A DNA stretch of 64,000 nucleotides from NCBI GenBank assembly GCA_023053685.1, contig JALIGW010000061.1:1382001-1446000 (forward strand), given 5' to 3'. The notes beneath the pieces are model-generated. The model made no database searches. It was not told the origin of the DNA and saw nothing but the letters and a program-made list of their open reading frames with translations. How positions within the stretch are numbered: position 1 is the first letter of the stretch; each line of letters opens with the position of its first letter. Shown here piece by piece: positions 14,140-27,489 of this stretch. This DNA is from Diadophis punctatus similis. Lineage: Eukaryota > Chordata > Lepidosauria > Squamata > Dipsadidae. Both the position numbers and the translations under genes were made by a program.

Positions 14140-17100
14140 GTGAATTGAAACTACAATGCAGTGAGGTTTTGTTCCCCCAGATACTCACGGGTCTCAGCCA
14201 AGAACTCCATGGCCAGCTTCTGTGAATTCAAACTACAATGGAGTGAGGTTTGTTCCCCCAGATACTCACAGGTATCAGCCAGGAACTCCACCCCAGCTTC
14301 TGTGAATTGAAACTACAATGCAGTGAGGTTTCTTCCCCCAGATACTCACAGGTCTCAGCCAGGAACTCCACGCCCAGCTTCTGTGAATTCAAACTACAAT
14401 GTAGTGAGGTTTGTTCCCCCAGATACTCACAGGTCTCAGCCAGGAACTCCACCCCCAGCTTCTGTGAATTCAAACTACAATGGAGTGAGGTTTTTTTCCC
14501 CAGATACAAACCTGTCTCAGCCAGGAACTCCACCCCCAGCTTCTGTGAATTGAAACGACAATGCAGTGAGGTTTCCCCCCCCCCAGATACTCACAGATCT
14601 CAGCCAGGAACTCCACCCCCAGCTTCTGTGAAATCAAACTACAATGGAGTGAGGTTTTTTTCCCAGATACTCACAGGTCTCAGCCAGGAACTCCACCCCC
14701 AGCTTCTGTGAATTCAAACTACAATGGATTGAGGTTTTTTTCCGAGATAAACACAGATCTCAGCCAGGAACTCCAACCCCAGCTTCTGTGAATTGAAAAT
14801 ACAATGCAGTGAGGTTTTTCCCCCCAGATACTCACAGGAATCAGCCAGGAACTCCACCCCCAGCTTCTGTGAATTCAAACTACAATGCAGCGATGTTTTT
14901 CCCCCCAGATACTCACAAGTCTCATCCAGGAACTCCACCCCCAGCTTCTGTGAATTCAAACTACAATGGATTGAGGTTTTGTCCCCCAGATACTCACACG
15001 TCTCAGCCAGGAACTCCACCAACAGCTTCTGTGAATTCAAACTACAATGGAGTGAGGTTTTTTTCCCGAGATACTAACAAGTCTCAGCCAGGAACTCCAC
15101 CCGCAGCTTCTGTGAATTCAAACTACAATGGAGTGAGGTTTCTTCCCCCAGATACTCACAGGTCTCAGCCAGGAACTCCACCCCCAGCTTCTGTGAATTC
15201 AAACTACAATGGAGTGAGGTTTGTTCCCCCAGATACTCACAGGTCTCAGCCAGGAACTCCACCCCCAGCTTCTGTGAATTCAAACTACAATGGAGTGAGG
15301 TTTGTTCCCCCAGATACTCACAGGTCTCAGCCAAGAACTCCACCCCCAGCTTCTGTGAATTCAAACTACAATGAAGTGAGGTTCCCCCCCCCCAGATACT
15401 CACAGGTCTCAGCAAGGACCTCCACCCCCAGCTTTTGTGAATTCAAACTACAATGGAGTGAGGTTTTCCCGCCGATACGCACAGGTCTCAGCCAGGAACT
15501 CCACCCCCAGCTTCTGTGAATTCAAACTACAATGGAGTGAGGTTCCCCCCCCCAGATACTCACAGGTCTCAGCCAGGAACTCCACCCCCAGCTTCTGTGA
15601 AATCAATCTACAATGGAGTGAGGTTTGTTCCCCCAGATACTCACAGGTCTCACCCAGGAACTCCACCCCCAGTTTCTGTGAATTCAAACTACAATGGAGT
15701 GAAGTTTTTTCCCCCAGATACTCACAGGTATCAGCCAGGAACTCCACCCCCAGCTTCTGTGAAATCAAAGTACAATGCAGCGAGGTTTTTTTCCCAGATA
15801 CTCACAGGTCTCAGCCAGGAACTCCACCCCCAGCTTCTGTGAAATCAAACTATAATGGAGTGAGGTTTTTTTCCCAGATACTCACAGGTCTTAGCCAGGA
15901 ACTCCACCCCCAGCTTCTGTGAATTGAAACTACAATGGAGTGAGGTTTTCCCGCCGATACTCACAGGTCTCAGCCAGGAACTCCACCCCCAGCTTCTGTG
16001 AATTCAGACTACAATGGAGTGAGGTTCCCCCCCCCAGATACTCACAGGTCTCAGCCAGGAACTCCACCCCCAGCTTCTGTGAAATCAAACTACAATGGAG
16101 TGAGGTTTTTTTCCCAGATACTCACAGGTCTTAGCCAGGAACTCCACCCCCAGCTTCTGTGAATTGAAACTACAATGCAGTGAGGTTTTGTTCCCCCAGA
16201 TACTCACGGGTCTCAGCCAGGAAGTCCACGCCCAGCTTCTGTGAATTCAAACTACAATGGAGTGAGGTTTGTTCCCCCAGATACTCACAGGTCTCAGCCA
16301 GGAACTCCACCCCCAGCTTCTGTGAATTCAAACTACAATGAAGTGAAGTGTTTCCCCCGAGATACTCACAGGTATCAGCCAGGAACTCCACCCCAGGTTC
16401 TGTGAATTGAAACTACAATGCAGTGAGGTTTTCCCCCCCAGATACTCACAAGCCTCAGCCAGGAATTCCACCCCCAGCTTCTGTGAATTCAAACTAAAAT
16501 AGATTGAGGTATTTCTCCCAGATACTCACAGGTCTGAGCCAGGAACTCCACCCCAGCTTCTGTGAATTCAAACTGCAATGGAGTGAGGTTTTTTCCCCCA
16601 GATACTAACAGGTCTCAGCCAGGAACTCCACCTCCAGCTTCTGTGAATTGAAACTACAATGCAGCGAGGTTTTTCCCCCCAGATACTCACAAGTTTCATC
16701 CAGGAACTCCACCCCCAGCTTCTTTGAATTCAAACTACAATGGAGTGAGGTTTTTTCCCCCAGATACTCACAAGTCTCACCCAGGAACTCCACCAACAGC
16801 TTCTGTGAATTCAAACTACAATGGAGTGAGGTTTTGTCCCCCAGATATTCACACGTCTCAGCCAGGAACTCCACCAACAGCTTCTGTGAATTCAAACTAC
16901 AATGGAGTAAGGTTTCTTCCCTCAGATACTCACAGGTCTCAGCCAAGATGTCCACCCCCAGCTTCTGTGAATTCAAACTACAATGGAGTGAGATTTCTTC
17001 CCCCAGATACTCACAGGTCTCAGCCAGGAACTCCACCCCCAGCTTCTGTGAATTCAAACTACAATGGAGTGAGGTTTTTTTCCCCAGATACTCACAGGTC

Positions 17101-19357
17101 TCAGCCAGGAACTCCACCCCCAGCTTCTGTGAATTCAAACTACAATGGAGTGAGGTTTTTTTCCCCAGATACTCACAGGTCTCAGCCAGGAACTCCACCC
17201 CCAGCTTCTGTGAATTGAAACTACAATGCAGTGAGGTTTTTTTCCCAGATACTCACAGGTCTCAGCCAGGAACTGCACCCCCAGCTTCTGTGAATTGAAA
17301 ATACAATGCAATGAGGTTTTTTCCCCCAGATACTCACAGGTCTCAGCCAGGAGCTCCACCTCCAGCTTCTGTGAATTCAAACTACAATGCAGCGAGGTTT
17401 CCCCCCAGATACTCACAGGTCTCAGCCAGGAACTCCACCCCCAGCTTCTGTGAATTCAAACTACAATGGATTGAGGTTTTTTTCCCAGATACTCACAGGT
17501 CTCAGCCAGGAACTCCACCCCCAGCTTCTGTGAATTGAAAATACAATGCAATGAGGTTTTTTCCCCCAGATACTCACAGGTCTCAGCCAGGAGCTCTACT
17601 TCCAGCTTCTGTGAATTCAAACTACAATGCAGCGAGGTTTTTCCCCCCAGATACTCACAAGTGTCATCCAGGAACTCCACCCCCAGCTTCTTTGAATTCA
17701 AACTACAATGGAGTGAGGTTTTTTCTCCCAGATACTCACAGGTCTCAACCAAGAACTCCACCAACAGCTTCTGTGAATTCAAACTACAATGGAGTGAGGT
17801 TTTGTTCCCCCAGATACTCACAGGTCTCAGCCAAGAACTCCACCCCCAGCTTCTGTGAATTCAAACTACAATGGAGTGAGGTTTCCCCCCCCCCCAGATA
17901 CTCACAGGTCACAGCAAGGACCTCCACCCCCAGCTTTTGTGAATTCAAACTACAATGGAGTGAGGTTTTCCCCCGATACTCACAGGTCTCAGCCAGGAAC
18001 TCCACCCCCAGCTTTTGTGAATTCAAACTACAATGGAGTGAGGTTCCCCCCCCCGATACTCACAGGTCTCAGCCAGGAACTCCACCCCCAGCTTCTGTGA
18101 ATTGAAACTACAATGCAGTGAGGTTTTGTTCCCCCAGATACTCACGGGTCTCAGCCAAGAACTCCATGGCCAGCTTCTGTGAATTCAAACTACAATGGAG
18201 TGAGGTTTGTTCCCCCAGATACTCACAGGTATCAGCCAGGAACTCCACCCCAGCTTCTGTGAATTGAAACTACAATGCAGTGAGGTTTCTTCCCCCAGAT
18301 ACTCACAGGTCTCAGCCAGGAACTCCACGCCCAGCTTCTGTGAATTCAAACTACAATGTAGTGAGGTTTGTTCCCCCAGATACTCACAGGTCTCAGCCAG
18401 GAACTCCACCCCCAGCTTCTGTGAATTCAAACTACAATGGAGTGAGGTTTTTTTCCCCAGATACAAACCTGTCTCAGCCAGGAACTCCACCCCCAGCTTC
18501 TGTGAATTGAAACGACAATGCAGTGAGGTTCCCCCCCCCCCAGATACTCACAGATCTCAGCCAGGAACTCCACCCCCAGCTTCTGTGAAATCAAACTACA
18601 ATGGAGTGAGGCTTTTTTCCCAGATACTCACAGGTCTCAGCCAGGAACTCCACCCCCAGCTTCTGTGAATTCAAACTACAATGGATTGAGGTTTTTTTCC
18701 GAGATAAACACAGATCTCAGCCAGGAACTCCAACCCCAGCTTCTGTGAATTGAAAATACAATGCAGTGAGGTTTTTCCCCCCAGATACTCACAGGAATCA
18801 GCCAGGAACTCCACCCCCAGCTTCTGTGAATTCAAACTACAATGCAGCGATGTTTTTCCCCCCAGATACTCACAAGTCTCATCCAGGAACTCCACCCCCA
18901 GCTTCTGTGAATTCAAACTACAATGGATTGAGGTTTTGTCCCCCAGATACTCACACGTCTCAGCCAGGAACTCCACCAACAGCTTCTGTGAATTCAAACT
19001 ACAATGGAGTGAGGTTTTTTTCCCGAGATACTAACAAGTCTCAGCCAGGAACTCCACCCGCAGCTTCTGTGAATTCAAACTACAATGGAGTGAGGTTTCT
19101 TCCCCCAGATACTCACAGGTCTCAGCCAGGAACTCCACCCCCAGCTTCTGTGAATTCAAACTACAATGGAGTGAGGTTTGTTCCCCCAGATACTCACAGG
19201 TCTCAGCCAGGAACTCCACCCCCAGCTTCTGTGAATTCAAACTACAATGGAGTGAGGTTTGTTCCCCCAGATACTCACAGGTCTCAGCCAAGAACTCCAC
19301 CCCCAGCTTCTGTGAATTCAAACTACAATGGAGTGAGGTTCCCCCCCCCAGATACTC
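14140..19357. repeat. About 1.26-kb block at 14.1 and 18.1 kb, also at 40.3 and 62.4 kb
   Basis: About 14,140-15,400 recurs at about 18,097-19,357 (offset 3,957 bp), with related copies near 40,320 and near 62,373. Markers in order are CTCACGGGTCTC with AACTCCATGGCC, ATACTCACAGGTATCAGCC, AATGTAGTGAGG, ACAAACCTGTCTCAG, AACGACAATGCAG followed by a C-run, GAGATAAACACAG, CACAGGAATCAGCC and AATGCAGCGATG. This block includes the unoccupied counterpart of the retrotransposon target site (15,039-15,055). Confidence 0.75.
15928..17880. repeat. Further copy of the 12-14 kb block
   Basis: This stretch repeats about 11,888-13,840 at an offset of 4,040 bp, with the same marker monomers: CCGCCGATACTC, CTCACGGGTCTC with AAGTCCACGCCC, CCCCGAGATACTCACAGG with GAAGTGAAGTG, AACTAAAATAGATTG, then CAGCCAAGATGTCC. 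The CCGCCGATACTC marker monomer occurs with G of its GTGAGG start at 4,558, 8,672, 11,897, 15,940, 56,509, 58,927 and 60,458, so the block exists in at least seven full or partial copies in the window, with spacing from 1,531 bp upward. Confidence 0.75.
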
Positions 19358-22300
19358 ACAGGTCTCAGCAAGGACCTCCACCCCCAGCTTTTGTGAATTC
19401 AAACTACAATGGAGTGAGGTTTTCCCGCCGATACGCACAGGTCTCAGCCAGGAACTCCACCCCCAGCTTCTGTGAATTCAAACTACAATGGAGTGAGGTT
19501 CCCCCCCCCAGATACTCACAGGTCTCAGCCAGGAACTCCACCCCCAGCTTCTGTGAAATCAAACTACAATGGAGTGAGGTTTTTTTTCCCAGATACTCAC
19601 AGATCTTAGCCAGGAACTCCACCCCCAGCTTCTGTGAATTGAAACTACAATGCAGTGAGGTTTTGTTCCCCCAGATACTCACGGGTCTCAGACAGGAAGT
19701 CCACGCCCAGCTTCTGTGAATTCAAACTACAATGGAGTGAGGTTTGTTCCCCCAGATACTCACAGGTATCAGCCAGGAACTCCACCCCAGCTTCTGTGAA
19801 TTGAAACTACAATGCAGTGAGGTTTTTCCCCCCAGATACTCACAAGCCTCAGCCAGGAATTCCACCCCCAGCTTCTGTGAATTCAAACTAAAATGGATTG
19901 AGGTTTTTCTCCCAGATACTCACAGGTCTCAGCCAGGAACTCCACCCCCAGCTTCTGTGAATTCAAACTGCAATGGAGTGAGGTTTTTTCCCCCAGATAC
20001 TAACAGGTCTCACCCAAGAACTCCACCCCCAGCTTCTGTGAATTCAAACTACAATGGATTGAGGTTTTTTTCCGAGATACTCACAGGTCTCAGCCAGGAA
20101 CTCCAACCCCAGCTTCTGTGAATTGAAAATACAATGGAGTGAGGTTTTGTCCCCCAGATATTCACACGTCTCAGCCAGGAACTCCACCAACAGCTTCTGT
20201 GAATTCAAACTACAATGGAGTAAGGTTTCTTCCCTCAGATACTCACAGGTCTCAGCCAGGATGTCCACCCCCAGCTTCTGTGAATTCAAACTACAATGGA
20301 GTGAGATTTCTTCCCCCAGATACTTACAGGTCTCAGCCAGGAACTCCACCCCCAGCTTCTGTGAATTCAAACTACAATGGAGTGAGGTTTTTTTCCCCAG
20401 ATACTCACAGGTCTCAGCCAGGAACTCCACCCCCAGCTTCTGTGAATTCAAACAACAATGGAGTGAGGTTTTGTTCCCCCAGATACTCACAAGTCTCAGC
20501 CAGGAACTCCACCCCCAGCTTCTGTGAATTCAAACTACAATGGAGTGAGGTTTCTTCCCCCAGATACTCACAGGTCTCAGCCAGGAACTCCACTCCAGCT
20601 TCTGTGAATTCAAACTACAATGGAGTGAGGTTTTTTTCCCCCAGATACTAACAAGTCTCAGCCAGGAACTCCACCCGCAGCTTCTGTGAATTCAAACTAC
20701 AATGGAGTGAGGTTTCGTCCCCCAGATACTCACAGGTCTCAGCCAGGAACTCCACCCCCAGCTTCTGTGAATTCAAACTACAATGGAGTGAGGTTTTTTT
20801 CCCCAGATACTCACAGGTCTCAGCCAGGAACTCCACCCCCAGCTTCTGTGAATTCAAACTACAATGAAGTGAGGTTTTTTCCCCAGATACTCACAGGTCT
20901 CAGCCAGGAACTCCACGCCAAGCTTCTGTGAATTCATACTGCAATGGAGTGAGGTTTTTTAACCCAGAAACTCACAGGTCTCAGCCAGGAACTCCACCCC
21001 CAGCTTCTGTGAATTCAAACTACAATGAAGTGAGGTTTTGTTCCCCCAGATACTCACAAGTCTCAGCCAGGAACTCCACCCCCAGCTTCTGTGAATTCAA
21101 ACTACAATGGAGTGAGGTTTCTTCCCCCAGATACTCACAGGTCTCAGCCAGGAACTCCACTCCAGCTTCTGTGAATTCAAACTACAATGGAGTGAGTTTT
21201 TTTCCCCCAGATACTAACAAGTCTCAGCCAGGAACTCCACCCGCAGCTTCTGTGAATTCAAACTACAATGGAGTGAGGTTTCTTCCCCCAGATACTCACA
21301 GGTCTCAGCCAGGAACTCCACGCCCAGCTTCTGTGAAATCAAACTACAATGTAGTCAGGTTTCTTCCCCCAGATACTCACAGGTCTCAGCCAGGAACTCC
21401 ACCCCCAGCTTCTGTGAATTCAAACTACAATGGAGTGAGGTTTTTTTCCCCAGATACACACCTGTCTCAGCCAGGAACTCCACCCCCAGCTTCTGTGAAT
21501 TGAAACTACAATGCAGTGAGGTTTTTTTCCCAGATACTTACAGGTCTCAGCCAGGAACTCCACCCCCAGCTTCTGTGAATTGAAAATACAATGCAATGAG
21601 GTTTTTTCCCCCAGATACTCACAGGTCTCAGCCAGGAACTCCACTCCAGCTTCTGTGAATTCAAACTACAATGGAGTGAGGTTTTTTCCCCCAGATACTA
21701 ACAAGTCTCAGCCAGGAACTCCACCCGCAGCTTCTGTGAATTCAAACTACAATGGAGTGAGGTTTCTTCCCCCAGATACTCACAGGTCTCAGCCAGGAAC
21801 TCCACGCCCAGCTTCTGTGAAATCAAACTACAATGTAGTGAGGTTTCTTCCCCCAGATACTCACAGGTCTCAGCCAGGAACTCCACCCCCAGCTTCTGTG
21901 AATTCAAACTACAATGGAGTGAGGTTTTTTTCCCCAGATACACACCTGTCTCAGCCAGGAACTCCACCCTCAGCTTCTGTGAATTGAAACTACAATGCAG
22001 TGAGGTTTTTTTCCCAGATACTCACAGGTCTCAGCCAGGAACTCCACCCCCAGCTTCTGTGAATTGAAAATACAATGCAATGAGGTTTTTTCCCCCAGAT
22101 ACTCACAGGTCTCAGCCAGGAGCTCCACCTCCAGCTTCTGTGAATTCAAACTACAATGCAGCGAGGTTTCCCCCCAGATACTCACAGGTCTCAGCCAGGA
22201 ACTCCACCCCCAGCTTCTGTGAATTCAAACTACAATGGAGTGAGGTTTTTTTCCCAGATACTCACAGGTCTCAGCCAGGAACTCCACCCCCAGCTTCTGT

Positions 22301-25300
22301 GAATTGAAAATACAATGCAATGAGGTTTTTTCCCCCAGATACTCACAGGTCTCAGCCAGGAGCTCTACTTCCAGCTTCTGTGAATTCAAACTACAATGCA
22401 GCGAGGTTTTTCCCCCCAGATACTCACAAGTGTCATCCAGGAACTCCACCCCCAGCTTCTTTGAATTCAAACTACAATGGAGTGAGGTTTTTTCTCCCAG
22501 ATATTCACAGGTCTCAACCAAGAACTCCACCAACAGCTTCTATGAATTCAAACTACAATGGAGTGAGGTTTTGTTCCCCCAGATACTCACAGGTCTCAGC
22601 CAAGAACTCCACCCCCAGCTTCTGTGAATTCAAACTACAATGGAGTGAGGTTTCCCCCCCCCAGATACTCACAGGTCTCAGCCAGGAACTCCACCCCCAG
22701 CTTCTGTGAAATCAAACTACAATGGAGTGAGGTTTTTTTCCCAGATACTCACAGGTCTCAGCCAGGAACTCCACCCCCAGCTTCTGTGAATTCAAACTAC
22801 AATGGAGTGAGGTTTGTTCCCCCAGATACTCACAGGTCTCAGCCAGGAACTCCACCCCCAGCTTCTGTGAATTCAAACTACAATGGAGTGAGGTTTGTTC
22901 CCCCAGATACTCACAGGTCTCAGCCAAGAACTCCACCCCCAGCTTCTGTGAATTCAAACTACAATGGAGTGAGGTTCCCCCCCCCCAGATACTCACAGGT
23001 CTCAGCAAGGACCTCCACCCCCAGCTTTTGTGAATTCAAACTACAATGGAGTGAGGTTTTCCCGCCGATACGCACAGGTCTCAGCCAGGAACTCCACCCC
23101 CAGCTTCTGTGAATTCAAACTACAATGGAGTGAGGTTCCCCCCCCCAGATACTCACAGGTCTCAGCCAGGAACTCCACCCCCAGCTTCTGTGAAATCAAA
23201 CTACAATGGAGTGAGGTTTTTTTTCCCAGATACTCACAGATCTTAGCCAGGAACTCCACCCCCAGCTTCTGTGAATTGAAACTACAATGCAGTGAGGTTT
23301 TGTTCCCCCAGATACTCACGGGTCTCAGACAGGAAGTCCACGCCCAGCTTCTGTGAATTCAAACTACAATGGAGTGAGGTTTGTTCCCCCAGATACTCAC
23401 AGGTATCAGCCAGGAACTCCACCCCAGCTTCTGTGAATTGAAACTACAATGCAGTGAGGTTTTTCCCCCCAGATACTCACAAGCCTCAGCCAGGAATTCC
23501 ACCCCCAGCTTCTGTGAATTCAAACTAAAATGGATTGAGGTTTTTCTCCCAGATACTCACAGGTCTCAGCCAGGAACTCCACCCCCAGCTTCTGTGAATT
23601 CAAACTGCAATGGAGTGAGGTTTTTTCCCCCAGATACTAACAGGTCTCACCCAAGAACTCCACCCCCAGCTTCTGTGAATTCAAACTACAATGGATTGAG
23701 GTTTTTTTCCGAGATACTCACAGGTCTCAGCCAGGAACTCCAACCCCAGCTTCTGTGAATTGAAAATACAATGGAGTGAGGTTTTGTCCCCCAGATATTC
23801 ACACGTCTCAGCCAGGAACTCCACCAACAGCTTCTGTGAATTCAAACTACAATGGAGTAAGGTTTCTTCCCTCAGATACTCACAGGTCTCAGCCAGGATG
23901 TCCACCCCCAGCTTCTGTGAATTCAAACTACAATGGAGTGAGATTTCTTCCCCCAGATACTTACAGGTCTCAGCCAGGAACTCCACCCCCAGCTTCTGTG
24001 AATTCAAACTACAATGGAGTGAGGTTTTTTTCCCCAGATACTCACAGGTCTCAGCCAGGAACTCCACCCCCAGCTTCTGTGAATTCAAACAACAATGGAG
24101 TGAGGTTTTGTTCCCCCAGATACTCACAAGTCTCAGCCAGGAACTCCACCCCCAGCTTCTGTGAATTCAAACTACAATGGAGTGAGGTTTCTTCCCCCAG
24201 ATACTCACAGGTCTCAGCCAGGAACTCCACTCCAGCTTCTGTGAATTCAAACTACAATGGAGTGAGGTTTTTTTCCCCCAGATACTAACAAGTCTCAGCC
24301 AGGAACTCCACCCGCAGCTTCTGTGAATTCAAACTACAATGGAGTGAGGTTTCGTCCCCCAGATACTCACAGGTCTCAGCCAGGAACTCCACCCCCAGCT
24401 TCTGTGAATTCAAACTACAATGGAGTGAGGTTTTTTTCCCCAGATACTCACAGGTCTCAGCCAGGAACTCCACCCCCAGCTTCTGTGAATTCAAACTACA
24501 ATGAAGTGAGGTTTTTTCCCCAGATACTCACAGGTCTCAGCCAGGAACTCCACGCCAAGCTTCTGTGAATTCATACTGCAATGGAGTGAGGTTTTTTAAC
24601 CCAGAAACTCACAGGTCTCAGCCAGGAACTCCACCCCCAGCTTCTGTGAATTCAAACTACAATGAAGTGAGGTTTTGTTCCCCCAGATACTCACAAGTCT
24701 CAGCCAGGAACTCCACCCCCAGCTTCTGTGAATTCAAACTACAATGGAGTGAGGTTTCTTCCCCCAGATACTCACAGGTCTCAGCCAGGAACTCCACTCC
24801 AGCTTCTGTGAATTCAAACTACAATGGAGTGAGTTTTTTTCCCCCAGATACTAACAAGTCTCAGCCAGGAACTCCACCCGCAGCTTCTGTGAATTCAAAC
24901 TACAATGGAGTGAGGTTTCTTCCCCCAGATACTCACAGGTCTCAGCCAGGAACTCCACGCCCAGCTTCTGTGAAATCAAACTACAATGTAGTCAGGTTTC
25001 TTCCCCCAGATACTCACAGGTCTCAGCCAGGAACTCCACCCCCAGCTTCTGTGAATTCAAACTACAATGGAGTGAGGTTTTTTTTCCCAGATACACACCT
25101 GTCTCAGCCAGGAACTCCACCCCCAGCTTCTGTGAATTGAAACTACAATGCAGTGAGGTTTTTTTCCCAGATACTTACAGGTCTCAGCCAGGAACTCCAC
25201 CCCCAGCTTCTGTGAATTGAAAATACAATGCAATGAGGTTTTTTCCCCCAGATACTCACAGGTCTCAGCCAGGAACTCCACTCCAGCTTCTGTGAATTCA

Positions 25301-26410
25301 AACTACAATGGAGTGAGGTTTTTTCCCCCAGATACTAACAAGTCTCAGCCAGGAACTCCACCCGCAGCTTCTGTGAATTCAAAATACAATGGAGTGAGGT
25401 TTCTTCCCCCAGATACTCACAGGTCTCAGCCAGGAACTCCACGCCCAGCTTCTGTGAAATCAAACTACAATGTAGTGAGGTTTCTTCCCCCAGATACTCA
25501 CAGGTCTCAGCCAGGAACTCCACCCCCAGCTTCTGTGAATTCAAACTACAATGGAGTGAGGTTTTTTTCCCCAGATACACACCTGTCTCAGCCAGGAACT
25601 CCACCCTCAGCTTCTGTGAATTGAAACTACAATGCAGTGAGGTTTTTTTCCCAGATACTCACAGGTCTCAGCCAGGAACTCCACCCCCAGCTTCTGTGAA
25701 TTGAAAATACAATGCAATGAGGTTTTTTCCCCCAGATACTCACAGGTCTCAGCCAGGAGCTCCACCTCCAGCTTCTGTGAATTCAAACTACAATGCAGCG
25801 AGGTTTCCCCCCAGATACTCACAGGTCTCAGCCAGGAACTCCACCCCCAGCTTCTGTGAATTCAAACTACAATGGAGTGAGGTTTTTTTCCCAGATACTC
25901 ACAGGTCTCAGCCAGGAACTCCACCCCCAGCTTCTGTGAATTGAAAATACAATGCAATGAGGTTTTTTCCCCCAGATACTCACAGGTCTCAGCCAGGAGC
26001 TCTACTTCCAGCTTCTGTGAATTCAAACTACAATGCAGCGAGGTTTTTCCCCCCAGATACTCACAAGTGTCATCCAGGAACTCCACCCCCAGCTTCTTTG
26101 AATTCAAACTACAATGGAGTGAGGTTTTTTCTCCCAGATATTCACAGGTCTCAACCAAGAACTCCACCAACAGCTTCTATGAATTCAAACTACAATGGAG
26201 TGAGGTTTTGTTCCCCCAGATACTCACAGGTCTCAGCCAAGAACTCCACCCCCAGCTTCTGTGAATTCAAACTACAATGGAGTGAGGTTTCCCCCCCCCC
26301 AGATACTCACAGGTCTCAGCCAGGAACTCCACCCCCAGCTTCTGTGAAATCAAACTACAATGGAGTGAGGTTTTTTTCCCAGATACTCACAGGTCTCAGC
26401 CAGGAACTCC
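19105..26410. repeat. Tandem higher-order repeat pair, 3,637-bp unit
   Basis: Copy one is about 19,105-22,741 and copy two about 22,742-26,410. The offset is 3,637 bp along the length I compared (for example the HindIII site at 20,920 and 24,557, and the GAGCTCTACTTCC monomer near 22,368 and 26,005). Only scattered base differences were seen, such as AAACTACAATGG versus AAATACAATGG near 25,381 and the T-run before CAGATACACACC near 25,080. The copies separate at the right end, where copy two switches to a CCACGCCCAGC monomer followed by AATGTAGTGAGG. Confidence 0.82.
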
Positions 26411-27489
26411 ACGCCCAGCTTCTGTGAATTCAAACTACAATGTAGTGAGGTTTGTTCCCCCAGATACTCACAGGTCTCAGCCAGGAACTCCATCCCCAGC
26501 TTCTGTGAATTCAAACTACAATGGAGTGAGGTTTTTTTCCCCAGATACAAACCTGTCTCAGCCAGGAACTCCACCCCCAGCTTCTGTGAATTGAACCGAC
26601 AATGCAGTGAGGTTTCCCCCCCCCCCAGATACTCACAGATCTCAGCCAGGAACTCCAACCCCAGCTTCTGTGAAATCAAACTACAATGGAGTGAGGTTTT
26701 TTTCCCAGATACTCACAGGTCTCAGCCAGGAACTCCACCCCCAGCTTCTGTGAATTCAAACTACAATGGATTGAGGTTTTTTTCCGAGATAAACACAGAT
26801 CTCAGCCAGGAACTCCAACCCCAGCTTCTGTGAATTGAAAATACAATGCAGTGAGGTTTTTCCCCCCAGATACTCACAGGAATCAGCCAGGAACTCCACC
26901 CCCAGCTTCTGTGAATTCAAACTACAATGCAGCGATGTTTTTCCCCCCAGATACTCACAAGTCTCATCCAGGAACTCCACCCCCAGCTTCTGTGAATTCA
27001 AACTACAATGGATTGAGGTTTTGTCCCCCAGATACTCACACGTCTCAGCCAGGAACTCCACCAACAGCTTCTGTGAATTCAAACTACAATGGAGTGAGGT
27101 TTTTTTCCCGAGATACTAACAAGTCTCAGCCAGGAACTCCACCCGCAGCTTCTGTGAATTCAAACTACAATGGAGTGAGGTTTCTTCCCCCAGATACTCA
27201 CAGGTCTCAGCCAGGAACTCCACCCCCAGCTTCTGTGAATTCAAACTACAATGGAGTGAGGTTTGTTCCCCCAGATACTCACAGGTCTCAGCCAGGAACT
27301 CCACCCCCAGCTTCTGTGAATTCAAACTACAATGGAGTGAGGTTTGTTCCCCCAGATACTCACAGGTCTCAGCCAGGAACTCCACCCCCAGTTTCTGTGA
27401 ATTCAAACTACAATGGAGTGAAGTTTTTCCCCCCAGATACTCACAGGTATCAGCCAGGAACTCCACCCCCAGCTTCTGTGAAATCAAAC

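Noticed and set aside
18766..19719. Open frame of 317 codons made of proline/serine-rich 27-residue repeats, one of dozens of similar frames on both strands.
   Set aside because: The frame is a by-product of an 81-bp repeat lacking stops. Equivalent monomers elsewhere are read in other frames after C-run indels, opposite-strand frames are equally open, and there is no start context, signal, known domain or exon structure.
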